This document shows, one piece after another, positions 9,681-21,003 of a stretch of DNA of 40,248 bases. The stretch's first letter is position 1. Each line of letters begins with the position of its first letter. Both the position numbers and the translations under genes were made by a program. The DNA is from Pseudomonadota bacterium. Its GTDB lineage: Bacteria > Planctomycetota > UBA8108 > UBA1146. The stretch covers positions 1-40,248 of the forward strand of contig JAFMMO010000008.1 in assembly GCA_017859655.1 (NCBI GenBank), read 5' to 3'. The notes under the pieces were generated by a model that saw nothing but the letters and a program-made list of their open reading frames with translations, had not been told where the DNA came from and made no database searches.

Positions 9681-10047
9681 CCCCTTCCTCTCGTGAAGAT
9701 CGCTTCACGGCCTCCGGATCGGCGAGGGGCGCATAAAGGAGCCGTTCACACTTCATCCCCAAACTGGTACCTTCCCCGTGGGTCCGGACGTTGGGGGGTT
9801 CGCTCGGCTCGCGGCACTCCCCACCATCCCCATTTCAGGGCATTTCCTCCTGACGGAACTCGACTCCTCGGTCGGAACCGTGCAGGGCGTCCGGCTCGAT
9901 GTTCCCATCCCAGGGGTCCGTGCCCGGTGGCACGGTCCCGACCCCGCTCCCTCGTTGAGGCGGCGAAAGCCCCGGCGGACAGCCTCCGCCCGGGCTCCTG
10001 CCGGCTCGGCGAGCGCGGAGAAAACCGTCCCCTTCTACGGAGGCACC

Positions 10048-12225
10048 ATGCTCAACACTTCGTGGACCGCTCCGGTGAGGCTCCTCACCATCACCCTGGC
10101 TCTCTTCTCCGCGCTCTTCCTCGCGGGCTGCAACGACATCTTCGATGACGACCGCAACGAGCCGTCGATCCCGGTCGCGCCCTCCGGGCTGAGCTACCCC
10201 TCCCCGGTGGAGGTCTACCAGGGGCTCGCGATGACCACCCTCGTGCCGACCGTCAGCGGAGGCATCGACACCTGGAGCATCGCGCCCGCCCTCCCGGACG
10301 GGATCAACTTCAACACCGCCAACGGGCGCATCAGCGGGACCCCCACCACGGTGACCCCGAGCGCCAGCTACACGATCACGGCGGAGAACACCCTCGGCAG
10401 CGACTCGTTCAACCTGATCCTCGCGGTGATCCCCGTCCCCGTGCCGGATGTGAACTTCGAAACCACCAGCTCGACCGTCGAGGAGAACGGCGTGGGCAGC
10501 GAGCTCGTCGTCACCCTCTCGGAGACGACCCTCGTCGATGTGGTCATCCCGTTCTCGGTGGGCGGAACCGCCACGGAAGGCGATGACTTCACGATCACCG
10601 CCTCCCCGATCACGATCCCCGCGGGCAGCAGCTCGGCCCTGATCAGCGTGAACATGTCCGACGACGCGACCGCGGAGGGACTCGAGACCGTGGTCGTGAC
10701 CCTCGATCCGCCGACGAACGGAAGCCTTGGAGCGGACGTCGAGCACGTCGTGACGATCGTCGACGATGAGGGAGTCCCCACCGTGGTGTTCACCGCGCCC
10801 ACCTCCTCCGCCTCGGAGGCGGCCGGGACTGTGACGATCGGGATCTCCCTGGTCCCCGCGGCATCGAACGAGGTGGTCGTCACCGTGCAGCTCGGAACGA
10901 TGGGGGCCACGGCCACCGACGGGGAAGACTTCGACGTTCCCAGCGCGACGGTCACCATCCCGGCGGGCAGCATCTCCGGAAACCTCGCCGTCACCCTGAT
11001 CGATGACACCGAGTTCGAGGGAGACGAGACGATCGTCGTCGAGATCGCCGGTGCCACCGGGGCCGACATCGGCAACGAGACCACCCACACCCACACGATC
11101 ATCGACGACGACCCGGCACCCACCGCGGGGATCTCCCCCACGGCGGCGAACCTGATGGAGACCGACGCCCCGCTCACCCTCACCGTCGGCCTCAACACGG
11201 TCTCCTCCGTGGACACCGTGATCCCGTTCACGACCGGGGGCAGCGCGACGGTGATCGACGACTTCACCCTCTCCCCCGCCTCCCCCCTCACGATCCCGGC
11301 CGGCTCGCTCACCGCGAGCATCGTCCTCACGCCGGTGGATGACGGAGCGGACGAGGGGAACGAGACGGTGACGATCACCCTGCAGTCGAGCCCGACCGTG
11401 ACGATCGGCACCGGCACCGCCACGATCACCCTGGAGGATCCGCCCTCCCCGCCCGTCGGCCTGACCTACTCCGACGACGATGCGTTCCTCCCCATCGGCC
11501 AGCCGATGACCCCGCTCACCCCCTCCCTCGCCGCGGGCAGCGCGGACAGCTTCTCCGTGAACCCGGCGCTCCCGGCGGGTCTCTCGATGGACCCGGTCAC
11601 CGGCGTCATCGCGGGGACCGCAACCGCGGAGCAGGGACCGCAGGGCTACACGATCACGGCGACGAACGGCCTCGGCTCGACCGACGTGACGATCCAGATC
11701 CGGGTCGGCCTCGTCTTCACCCTCTCGGGGGACAGCCAGACCGTGAGCTTTGACCCCGCGAATGGTCTCGCGGCGCCCTTCAGCGTCCGGGCCAACCTGC
11801 TGGAGACCCCGAGCGGAATCGGCGCCCCCGGCTTCAGCGAGGTCGCGGGCTGGTCGTTCGGGATGGCGTTCGACGACACGATCGTCACCGTGATCAACGC
11901 GGTCCGGGGCGCGGATGCCGCCACCGCGAACAACGGCAACCCTCCGGCCTTCGAGACGATCAACCTCGTGACCGGCGGCGTGACGATGGGAGTCGTGGTC
12001 GACCTCTTCGGGGTCCAGACCCTGCTCGCCTCGACCACCCAGGAGCTCCTCGTCGTCAACTGTGAGGCAGTCCCGGCCTTCCTGCAGGCGAACCCTGCGG
12101 GGCTCACCGTGGAGTTCCCGTTCTCCGACAACCTCGGGAGCCCGGCGGTGGAGTCGGTCATCGTCGTCGGCGGCGCCTCGGTCCTGCCGAAGTTCGCCTC
12201 CGCGACGGTCGACTTCACGCCCTAG
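10048..12225 (+). CDS. Surface lipoprotein, paralog of 7472..9616 (He_PIG-like + Calx-beta + cohesin-like C-terminus)
   Basis: ATG 10048 preceded by ACGGAGG; lipobox FLAGCND; VTIVDDEGVPTVVF, HTIIDDDPAPTAGISP; LPAGLSMDPVTGVIAGTAT; same domain order as the upstream gene. Confidence 0.82.
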   Translation: MLNTSWTAPVRLLTITLALFSALFLAGCNDIFDDDRNEPSIPVAPSGLSYPSPVEVYQGLAMTTLVPTVSGGIDTWSIAPALPDGINFNTANGRISGTPTTVTPSASYTITAENTLGSDSFNLILAVIPVPVPDVNFETTSSTVEENGVGSELVVTLSETTLVDVVIPFSVGGTATEGDDFTITASPITIPAGSSSALISVNMSDDATAEGLETVVVTLDPPTNGSLGADVEHVVTIVDDEGVPTVVFTAPTSSASEAAGTVTIGISLVPAASNEVVVTVQLGTMGATATDGEDFDVPSATVTIPAGSISGNLAVTLIDDTEFEGDETIVVEIAGATGADIGNETTHTHTIIDDDPAPTAGISPTAANLMETDAPLTLTVGLNTVSSVDTVIPFTTGGSATVIDDFTLSPASPLTIPAGSLTASIVLTPVDDGADEGNETVTITLQSSPTVTIGTGTATITLEDPPSPPVGLTYSDDDAFLPIGQPMTPLTPSLAAGSADSFSVNPALPAGLSMDPVTGVIAGTATAEQGPQGYTITATNGLGSTDVTIQIRVGLVFTLSGDSQTVSFDPANGLAAPFSVRANLLETPSGIGAPGFSEVAGWSFGMAFDDTIVTVINAVRGADAATANNGNPPAFETINLVTGGVTMGVVVDLFGVQTLLASTTQELLVVNCEAVPAFLQANPAGLTVEFPFSDNLGSPAVESVIVVGGASVLPKFASATVDFTP

Positions 12226-12259
12226 GGACCCCGAGCGGAGTCCGAGGCGCCACCTCCTG

Positions 12260-12295
12260 AAGAGGCCCGAAGAGCGATGGCTCTTCGGGCCTCTT
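12260..12295 (+). terminator. Strong intrinsic-terminator-like hairpin
   Basis: Perfect 16-bp stem AAGAGGCCCGAAGAGC-gatg-GCTCTTCGGGCCTCTT, then CTCTT. Confidence 0.8.
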
Positions 12296-12357
12296 CTCTT
12301 GTCCACTCCTGTCTGGCCGATCTCTCGGTCCGGGGGAAGCTCAGCCTCGGGAGAGGC

Positions 12358-13392
12358 TCAGGAGATGACGTCCCCTCCCCCACCCCCGTCGGGCTCGGCC
12401 CTGAGGAAGGGGAACGAGGGAAGCAGGCCGGGGTCGATCCGAGGGGGGGGAGCCTCATCGACCTCGTCCCACGCTTCACCCGTGAGGGGCTCGGGCCGCT
12501 CACGGCCGGTCCCGAGATAGTAGTCCTCGAACTTGTGCGAGGCCCCGCGCACGCGATCGCGCCCCGCCTCGTCCGTGAGTCTCCACTCGCGGGCGGGGAT
12601 CCCGTAGGCCTCGGCGAAGATGACCCCGTGCAGCGAGGTCGAGACGATCCGCTCGCACTGCCACAGCGTGGTGAGGAACGGCTCGAGGCCCCCCTGGATG
12701 TCGAGCTGGACGATCGAGGGGTCCGCCGAGCTCGCCCCGAGCCTCTTCCGGACCTCCGGCTTGTCGACGTAGTGCGCCACGATGCCGACCCGGAACCGAG
12801 AGGTGATCTCCGGTGGCCGCGGCATCACCAGCGGGAGGAGAAGCGCCGGATCTCCGAAGATCTCGGGGCAGGGGATGCCCTCTTCCCGGAGCAGACTCCG
12901 GGTGAGAGGCCCGCGCACGGCCCGCACCTCGATCCTCCGGGAATGGGGGAGATGATCGGGCCGGAGCGAACCGGCACCCCAGATGATGTCCCCCCGACGC
13001 GCCCGCCCGAGGATCGATCCGCAGGCGAGGAGGCGGGGTCCTTCCCGCTTGCCCACGATGATCGTCGGGCGACCGGAGAGACCCTCCACGAGGACGCGGG
13101 CGATGGAGTCTCCCAGGTTGGGAGACCCGGACCAGTGGTAGAGGGGGATCGGCCCGCCCTCGAGCACGCTCTGCCGGACCTGAGAGCCCGGGTCAGCCGA
13201 GAAGAGGCCGCGAAGTCGTCGAGCGAGGGGCTGGAACAAGGGCGTCGGCTGCCGATCCGCGCAGGAGTGGGAGTCGGAGAGGCGCGGAAGATAGCAATGC
13301 GACCTTCCCATGTAAATGGCGCGCATGCCCGCGCTGGGCTCGAGCGCTTCAAGGTGCATGGTGGGGCGGTCTTTCCCCTTTGCGAGCCGCAA
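12358..13392 (-). CDS. Polysaccharide pyruvyl transferase family protein
   Basis: LYHWSGSPNLGDSIARVLVEGLSG, ILGRARRGDIIWGAGSL, VRGPLTRSLLREEG, FGDPALLLP, IVSTSLHGVIFAEAYGIPA are family-typical. The true start may lie further inside. Confidence 0.85.
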   Translation of the reverse strand: MRLAKGKDRPTMHLEALEPSAGMRAIYMGRSHCYLPRLSDSHSCADRQPTPLFQPLARRLRGLFSADPGSQVRQSVLEGGPIPLYHWSGSPNLGDSIARVLVEGLSGRPTIIVGKREGPRLLACGSILGRARRGDIIWGAGSLRPDHLPHSRRIEVRAVRGPLTRSLLREEGIPCPEIFGDPALLLPLVMPRPPEITSRFRVGIVAHYVDKPEVRKRLGASSADPSIVQLDIQGGLEPFLTTLWQCERIVSTSLHGVIFAEAYGIPAREWRLTDEAGRDRVRGASHKFEDYYLGTGRERPEPLTGEAWDEVDEAPPPRIDPGLLPSFPFLRAEPDGGGGGDVIS

Positions 13393-13559
13393 CCAGAGCT
13401 CTGTCTTTCCTGACTATCCTGACAAAGCACGCAGGACGACCTCTCCTCAACGGGACTCCCTTCCCCCGCTCGGCCTGGGGGCCGCGATGGCGCAGATTGG
13501 CCTAAACACCCCAAACAAGACGCCATGAGTGTCATATGAGTCAGGCAGCCGATCTGTTA

Positions 13560-13585
13560 GTCGCATTGAAAGTGACTAATGCGAC
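13560..13585. repeat. Inverted repeat GTCGCATT/AATGCGAC in low-GC upstream region
   Basis: GTCGCATTgaaagtgactAATGCGAC, inside a ~200-bp low-GC stretch. Confidence 0.6.
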
Positions 13586-13600
13586 ATACTTGCCAGCAGT

Positions 13601-13616
13601 AATTATCTTGATAATT
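13601..13616. repeat. AT-rich inverted repeat AATTATC-tt-GATAATT
   Basis: Perfect 7-bp arms with a 2-nt centre. Confidence 0.6.
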
Positions 13617-13773
13617 TTCTGGATCGGCCCCAAGACCTGTCGTATACATGCTGTCTAACATGTCTGTGTGGCCTGAGCTGACTCGCTCCTTACAGCACGC
13701 AAATCGCCCCCCAGCACCTTAGACTGGGGACTATCAGCGCTTGAGTGGTCGCTGTTCTGCCGGAGAGAGGAGG

Positions 13774-13833
13774 CCCACGGTCACAATCGTGGGTTACTGT
13801 TCGAAGGCCCGGGCTTCGCCCGGGCAACTTCGA
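13774..13833 (+). promoter_or_regulatory. Two consecutive leader hairpins just upstream of the peroxidase SD
   Basis: CCCACG-gtcacaat-CGTGGG (13774-13793) and TCGAAG-GCCCGGG-cttcg-CCCGGGC-aa-CTTCGA (13801-13833), followed by GGGGAGG and ATG 13854. Confidence 0.55.
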
Positions 13834-13853
13834 CAACGTGGGGAGGCTCTACT

Positions 13854-15749
13854 ATGAGATGGAGTCTGTGTTCTCATTTGGAATCGAAGCTGATCGGCGC
13901 CCTCGTGGTGTCGCTGATCGTGGGGGCTTCGACCGTGGTTTCGGCTCAGGAATATCGCTCGATCGATGGCTCAGGAAACAACGTGGCCGATGGAAGCATC
14001 GGCAGCGTCGGCATGATGCTGATGCGGGAGGTCAGTGAGGCGTACGAGGACGGCGTGCAGATGCCGGGGGGCATGACGCGACCGGGCGCCCGCCTGATCA
14101 GCAACACGATCTGCGACCAGACGACCTCACTGCCGAACTCGGCAGACGCCAGCGACTTCCTCTGGCAGTGGGGACAGTTCCTCGATCACGACATCGATCT
14201 CTCGCCCTCCCACGACTTCGGAACCCCGGGGGAGCAGCTCCCCATCCCGGTCCCGGCGGGGGATCCTCATTTCGACCCGTTCGGCACCGGCACCGAGACG
14301 ATCGGATTCATGCGATCGCTCTTCGAGCCGGGCTCGAGCCCCCGTCAGCAGATCAACATGATCACAACCTGGATCGATGCCTCGAACGTCTACGGATCCG
14401 ATGTGACCCGGGCCCTCGCCCTCCGAACCCTGGACGGCACGGGGCGCCTCCGCACGAGCGCGGGCAACCTGCTCCCCTTCAACGAGCAGGGACTCCCCAA
14501 CGCCGCTCCTCCGGGGCCTCCTCCGGGAGTCTTCTTCCTCGCGGGAGATGAGCGGTGCAACGAGCAGGTGGGGCTGATCTCGATGCACACGCTCTTCATG
14601 AGAGAGCACAACCGCCTCGCGACCCAGATCGCCGCCGCGACTCCGGGGTTGAGCGGGGACGAGATCTACCTGCGCGCCCGTCGCCTGGTCGGAGCCGAGA
14701 TGCAGCGGATCACCTTCGAGGAGTTCCTTCCGCTGCTGCTCGGACCGGGGGCGATTCCCCCCTACGCCGGCTACGACCCGACCGTTGACGGCAGCATCCG
14801 GAACCTGTTCTCCACGGCCTGCTACCGCGTGGGACATACGATGCTCTCGCCCACGCTCCTGCGCCTCGGACCGGGCGGTCAGGAGATCCCGGAGGGGAAC
14901 CTGCCGCTCGCCGCGGCCTTCTTCGCCCCGAACCTCGTCGTCGACGACGGGGGGATCGAGCCGATCCTCCGGGGGCTCGCCCTGCAGCGGGCCCAGTCGA
15001 TCGACACCAAGATCATCGGCTCGGTCCGGAACTTCCTCTTCGGGCCGCCGGGTGCGGGGGGCTTCGACCTCGCCTCCCTGAACATCCAGCGGGGACGCGA
15101 CCACGGCCTGCCGTCCTACGCGGATGCCAGAGTCCAGCTCGGTCTCGCGCCGGTGACGACCTGGTCCGACATCACGAGCGACCCCGAGGTCCAGACCGCG
15201 CTCGCGGCCGCCTACCCGACGGTGGGAGAGGTGGACCTGTGGATCGGGGGTCTGGCGGAGGATCATGTCGCCGGCGCGCTCGTGGGCGAGCTGTTCCACA
15301 GCGTCCTGAGCATGCAGTTCCGAGCGCTTCGGGATGGTGACCGGTTCTGGTACGAGAACGACCTCGAGCCGGAAGAGCTGGCGCTCGTCAACGACTCGAC
15401 CCTGAGCCGCGTAATCCTGCGTAACACCTCGATCAACACCCTGCCCGCGGATGTGTTCCGCGTCCCAAGCCCCGAGTTCGTGCGGGGAGAGTGCGACGGG
15501 GACGGTCTCAGCACCCTCGCGGATGCGATCGTGACCCTCGACTTCCTCTTCAACAACGGCCCGGAGATGCCCTGCATGAACGCCTGCGACGTGGACGGAA
15601 GCGGGACGGTGACGATCGGTGATCCGATCTACACCCTCGTGTACCTCTTCTCGACCGGACCGACGCCCTCGGCTCCGTTCCCGGATTGCGGATCGACCGG
15701 TCAGGGCGCGGGAGAGCTCCCGTGCTACGAGTCGACCAACTGCCCCTGA
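13854..15749 (+). CDS. Secreted animal-type haem peroxidase with C-terminal type I dockerin-like domain
   Basis: Signal peptide LIGALVVSLIVGASTVVSAQ; peroxidase motifs FLWQWGQFLDHDIDLS, WIDASNVYGSD, LFMREHNRLA, RVGHTMLSPT, LNIQRGRDHGLPSYADAR; dockerin-like CDGDGLSTLADAIVTLDFLFNNG...CDVDGSGTVTIGDPIYTLVYLFSTG. Confidence 0.93.
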   Translation: MRWSLCSHLESKLIGALVVSLIVGASTVVSAQEYRSIDGSGNNVADGSIGSVGMMLMREVSEAYEDGVQMPGGMTRPGARLISNTICDQTTSLPNSADASDFLWQWGQFLDHDIDLSPSHDFGTPGEQLPIPVPAGDPHFDPFGTGTETIGFMRSLFEPGSSPRQQINMITTWIDASNVYGSDVTRALALRTLDGTGRLRTSAGNLLPFNEQGLPNAAPPGPPPGVFFLAGDERCNEQVGLISMHTLFMREHNRLATQIAAATPGLSGDEIYLRARRLVGAEMQRITFEEFLPLLLGPGAIPPYAGYDPTVDGSIRNLFSTACYRVGHTMLSPTLLRLGPGGQEIPEGNLPLAAAFFAPNLVVDDGGIEPILRGLALQRAQSIDTKIIGSVRNFLFGPPGAGGFDLASLNIQRGRDHGLPSYADARVQLGLAPVTTWSDITSDPEVQTALAAAYPTVGEVDLWIGGLAEDHVAGALVGELFHSVLSMQFRALRDGDRFWYENDLEPEELALVNDSTLSRVILRNTSINTLPADVFRVPSPEFVRGECDGDGLSTLADAIVTLDFLFNNGPEMPCMNACDVDGSGTVTIGDPIYTLVYLFSTGPTPSAPFPDCGSTGQGAGELPCYESTNCP

Positions 15750-15764
15750 GGATATTGACCCAGG

Positions 15765-15796
15765 CCACCCTCGGGGACCCCACGCCCTGAGGGTGG
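15765..15796 (+). terminator. Candidate hairpin downstream of the peroxidase
   Basis: CCACCCTC...GAGGGTGG; no clear T-tract. Confidence 0.35.
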
Positions 15797-15872
15797 ATCC
15801 TGGATTCCGCTCCCCTGCGTGGGAACTTGAATGGGGGGTGCGGAATCGCGATTCGGGCCGCGACGAGAGGGC

Positions 15873-17825
15873 TCAGGCGCTCTTCGAGACCATGCTGTGC
15901 ACCGCGTCAATGAGCACTTCGCGACGAATCGGCTTGCTCTGATAGTCATCACAACCACACGCCAGACAGCGCGCGCGCTCGTCCGGGGTGTGGTTTGCCG
16001 TCAGGGCGATGATCTTCCCGAGGTAGCCGCGGTCCCTGAGCTCCCGGGTCGCGGAGTATCCGTCCAGCACGGGCATCTGCATGTCCATGAGGACGACGTC
16101 GTAGGGAGCGGAGCTGAGCTCTGCGTCCAGCGCGACCTCGACCGCCTGGCGACCGTTCTCGACGACCCGCACCTCGGCCCCCTCCCGCCTCAGGATGAAG
16201 GTCAGGAGCTCCTGGTTGTCGATTCCGTCCTCCGCGACGAGGATCCGCAGCCTTGAGAGGGCGCGCTCCATCAGGACCGGAACCGCGGTGGCCTCCGGGG
16301 GGGCGGCATCCGGTCCGCAGCGTCGGGCCGGAACGGAGAAGACGAAGCGGGATCCGAGTCCCTCGACGCTCGTCGCGGAGAGCGTCCCTCCCATCTCATC
16401 GGCGATCTCCCGACTGATCGAGAGACCGAGCCCCGTGCCTCCGTATCGACGGGTCATGCTCTCGTCCGCCTGAGTGAACGGGTCGAACACCTTCCGCAGC
16501 GCCTCCTCCGAGAGACCGATCCCCGTGTCGACCACGGAGATCAGGAGCTCGCACTCTTCCGATCCGCCGCCTCTGCACTCGATCTGGACCGTCACGCCTC
16601 CGACCTCGGTGTACTTGAGGGCATTGCCGGTGAGATTCAGAAGAACCTGTCGTATGCGAGTGGGATCGAGTTCGAGGAGCTCGGGAATCTCCCCGATCAC
16701 CTCCAGCTCGAGATGCAGACTCCGCTTCTGCGCCAGAGATCGGAGCGTCTCGAGACCGTCCCGCAGGAGATCGACGGGGTCGGTGGGCAGGACCTCCAGC
16801 GTCAGGTTCCCGGCCCTGCTCTTCGCGAGATCGAGGACATCATCCACGAGGCGCAGGAGGTGATCGCCGTTGCGCTGGATCGCATCCTGGGCGGCGCGGG
16901 TCTCCTCCGGCGTGAGATCGAGCCGACGGAGAATCTCTCCGAAACCGATCAGGGCGGTCAGGGGAGTTCGGATCTCGTGACTCATCTGAGCGAGAAACCG
17001 TGTCTTGGCGTTGTCCACCTCGTGCAGCTCGAACTCCTGACGGGCCAGATCCCGAAGGCCGGCGGAAAGAACATCATCCTGGTGGCTCAATCGTCGCCTC
17101 TGCCGCCGCAGATCGAGAGTCAGCCTCCGGCACTTGACGAGCGTGATCACGGTCAAGGAGAGCAGCAGCAGAGCGATCCCCCACTCATATCCGAGCAGGT
17201 CCCGAACCAGAGCGGTGTCGTGCATCATCGATCGCTCTTCGATCTCGTACACGAGGAGCAGCAGCTCGGTGAAGATCTCCCTCGCCTGCTGGCTCTCGGC
17301 GAGCAACTGCCCCGAAAGCGCCGTTGCCAGACTTCGTGTCTCCTCCGAGGCGGGGGGAGCGGGATCCGCGTCGAGCCAGCGGTTCCGCAGCTCCGAGATG
17401 ACGAGGAGCCGTCGCTTGAGAGTGTCAAGGAGCTGTCCGGCGGTATGCAGGTCCTGTCGCTGCGAAGTCTCTGAAGGTGTCGTGCCCGAACTCAGCTGCG
17501 CCAGCTGTTGCTTCAGCGCCTCGACCTCCTCCGTGATCGAAAGTCCGGAGAAGGTCCGGTCAATGATGTACGCCGGCGTGGTGGACCAGGTGTGGCGTTG
17601 GTGGAGCTGCTCGAGGGAGGCCCGGATCGACCGGTGGCGATCCGAGTGGCCCTCGACGAATCCGGAGAGGGACAGACCGAAGAAGATCGCCGTGCCGATG
17701 GAGAGCACGGCGCAGGCAGCCAACCCGAGGAAGGCACGATTCCAGCCATCGGAGGCGATGCGCCACCGGACGCCGGAACCCACGGTCTCTCCCTGCTGCT
17801 GATTTCCCTGCTGCTGACCCGACAC
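15873..17825 (-). CDS. Hybrid sensor histidine kinase/response regulator
   Basis: TM segments, HisKA FLAQMSHEIRTPL, N-box LNLTGNALKYTE, G-boxes VVDTGIGLS and GGTGLGLSIS, C-terminal receiver VLMDMQMPVLDGYSATRELR ... ALTAN ... KP. Confidence 0.93.
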   Translation of the reverse strand: MSGQQQGNQQQGETVGSGVRWRIASDGWNRAFLGLAACAVLSIGTAIFFGLSLSGFVEGHSDRHRSIRASLEQLHQRHTWSTTPAYIIDRTFSGLSITEEVEALKQQLAQLSSGTTPSETSQRQDLHTAGQLLDTLKRRLLVISELRNRWLDADPAPPASEETRSLATALSGQLLAESQQAREIFTELLLLVYEIEERSMMHDTALVRDLLGYEWGIALLLLSLTVITLVKCRRLTLDLRRQRRRLSHQDDVLSAGLRDLARQEFELHEVDNAKTRFLAQMSHEIRTPLTALIGFGEILRRLDLTPEETRAAQDAIQRNGDHLLRLVDDVLDLAKSRAGNLTLEVLPTDPVDLLRDGLETLRSLAQKRSLHLELEVIGEIPELLELDPTRIRQVLLNLTGNALKYTEVGGVTVQIECRGGGSEECELLISVVDTGIGLSEEALRKVFDPFTQADESMTRRYGGTGLGLSISREIADEMGGTLSATSVEGLGSRFVFSVPARRCGPDAAPPEATAVPVLMERALSRLRILVAEDGIDNQELLTFILRREGAEVRVVENGRQAVEVALDAELSSAPYDVVLMDMQMPVLDGYSATRELRDRGYLGKIIALTANHTPDERARCLACGCDDYQSKPIRREVLIDAVHSMVSKSA

Positions 17826-17974
17826 GACCGCTCCCGCTCAACTGTCCTCTACCTGACCATGATGCCGAACCGATCTTCGCGGCCTCACGGGCACGACTCC
17901 AGCAGGAGTCAGGTGGGTCAGGTCGGTCGCTTCTGGCCCGCAGGACACGAGAGCCACCTGCGATCGGAGAGGGA

Positions 17975-19837
<1,863 letters not shown>

Positions 19838-19858
19838 GGATGTCTCCCACAGCGGCTC

Positions 19859-19874
19859 GGAGCAGGCCTGCTCC
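19859..19874. repeat. Perfect 16-bp palindrome GGAGCAGGCCTGCTCC upstream of thiC start
   Basis: Read directly from sequence; lies 22-37 nt upstream of the chosen thiC ATG. Confidence 0.6.
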
Positions 19875-20112
19875 CCCTGAAGTTCGGATGGTCCGGGCTC
19901 GAACGAGAAGGAGCCCGCGGATGAGCCCCATGCCTCGGCCGGGAGGGGCCCCGAGAGGATAGCAACTCCGCCGTGATTGAAGCGTGCTTCGTGAGGCATT
20001 TCTCCTGCCCCTCCCGCGCCCCTCATCCCCACGCTCCGGGGTAGACTCGGGGATCGGCTCCCCGTGGGCGGAGCGCGCCCGAGGCCGAATCGATCCGAAG
20101 AGAGGAGCGGCC

Positions 20113-21003
20113 GTGTCCCGAGGCCCGAGCGATGCGCTGACCGCCTGGCTCTCGGAGGAGCTCGGCTCGATCCGCTCGTGCACTCCCTGCGGCTGGTCGG
20201 CCGGCCGAAACCGGGTCTGGCGAGTGCGGCGGGAGAACGGAGACTCCTTCCACGCCAAGGTGCTCGGCGAGGACCGGGCCTTCCGTCAGGAGGTCGAGGC
20301 GCTGAGGATCTGGCCGGCCGCGCTCCCCGCTCGCGCCGCCGGTCTCCCGCGGCTCATCGCCTCCCAGTCCGCGCTGCGCGCCGTCCTGATGACGAGCGTC
20401 CCCGGGCAGTCGTTCCTCTCCGAGGCAGCGGGCGCGCCGGGCGGGCGCGAGGTCTGGCGGCGGGCCGGGGAGTTCCTCCGTGAACTCCGGAGTCTCCCCC
20501 ATGTCGACACCGATCCGCTGCCCCTCCGCGATGCGATCCCCGCCCGTCTGGAGCTCTGGCTCGAGCGCGGCGGCGGGGAGGTCACCCGCGAGGAGGGACT
20601 CCTCGCCCGCCGGCTCGTGGGAGATGGCGCCCTCTTCCGCGATCGGACCCGGGTCGCCTGCCATCGCGACTTCCAGCCTCGCAACTGGATCGTCTCTCGA
20701 GAGGGTGAGCGTCTCCGGCTGTCGATCATCGACTTCGAGCACTCGCGCCCGGACCACCCTCTCACCGACCTCATCCGGGTGCTCGGACACGTGGGCACGG
20801 AGCGCGACCCGGAGTTCCGGGAGCTCGTCGGCGGGCTCGGTCTCGACCGTTGGGCTGATCTGGTCCCGGAGATCCGGGCCCTGACCGCCGTTCATGCGAT
20901 CGGCTGCATCGCCTGGGGGGTGAGGCACCGGGATCTCCCGCTGAGCCGGCAGGGGCACGCCCTGCTCGCGCGACTCGGCAGCGGAGCGGAAGACTCAGTC
21001 TGA
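20113..21003 (+). CDS. Aminoglycoside phosphotransferase (APH)-family small-molecule kinase
   Basis: Catalytic [12 protein letters not shown] and metal-binding [19 protein letters not shown] at 20113 with AGAGGAG upstream. Confidence 0.82.
   Translation: MSRGPSDALTAWLSEELGSIRSCTPCGWSAGRNRVWRVRRENGDSFHAKVLGEDRAFRQEVEALRIWPAALPARAAGLPRLIASQSALRAVLMTSVPGQSFLSEAAGAPGGREVWRRAGEFLRELRSLPHVDTDPLPLRDAIPARLELWLERGGGEVTREEGLLARRLVGDGALFRDRTRVACHRDFQPRNWIVSREGERLRLSIIDFEHSRPDHPLTDLIRVLGHVGTERDPEFRELVGGLGLDRWADLVPEIRALTAVHAIGCIAWGVRHRDLPLSRQGHALLARLGSGAEDSV

Noticed and set aside
9835-12306. 823-aa antisense ORF opposite the second Calx-beta lipoprotein
   Set aside because: R/G/D/H-rich composition without domains; mirror of Calx-beta coding sequence.
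13540-13670. Mobile-element insertion or att site in the low-GC pocket
   Set aside because: No transposase/integrase, tRNA or flanking target-site duplication seen; regulatory function is the simpler reading.
19838-20112. TPP riboswitch upstream of thiC
   Set aside because: Looked for CTGAGA / ACCTGATC-type conserved blocks on the minus strand and did not see them; only a palindrome is present.
20113-21003. Antibiotic resistance gene call for the APH-family kinase
   Set aside because: Only the fold-level catalytic motifs are visible; no mobile element context, and the divergent thiC neighbour argues for metabolism.
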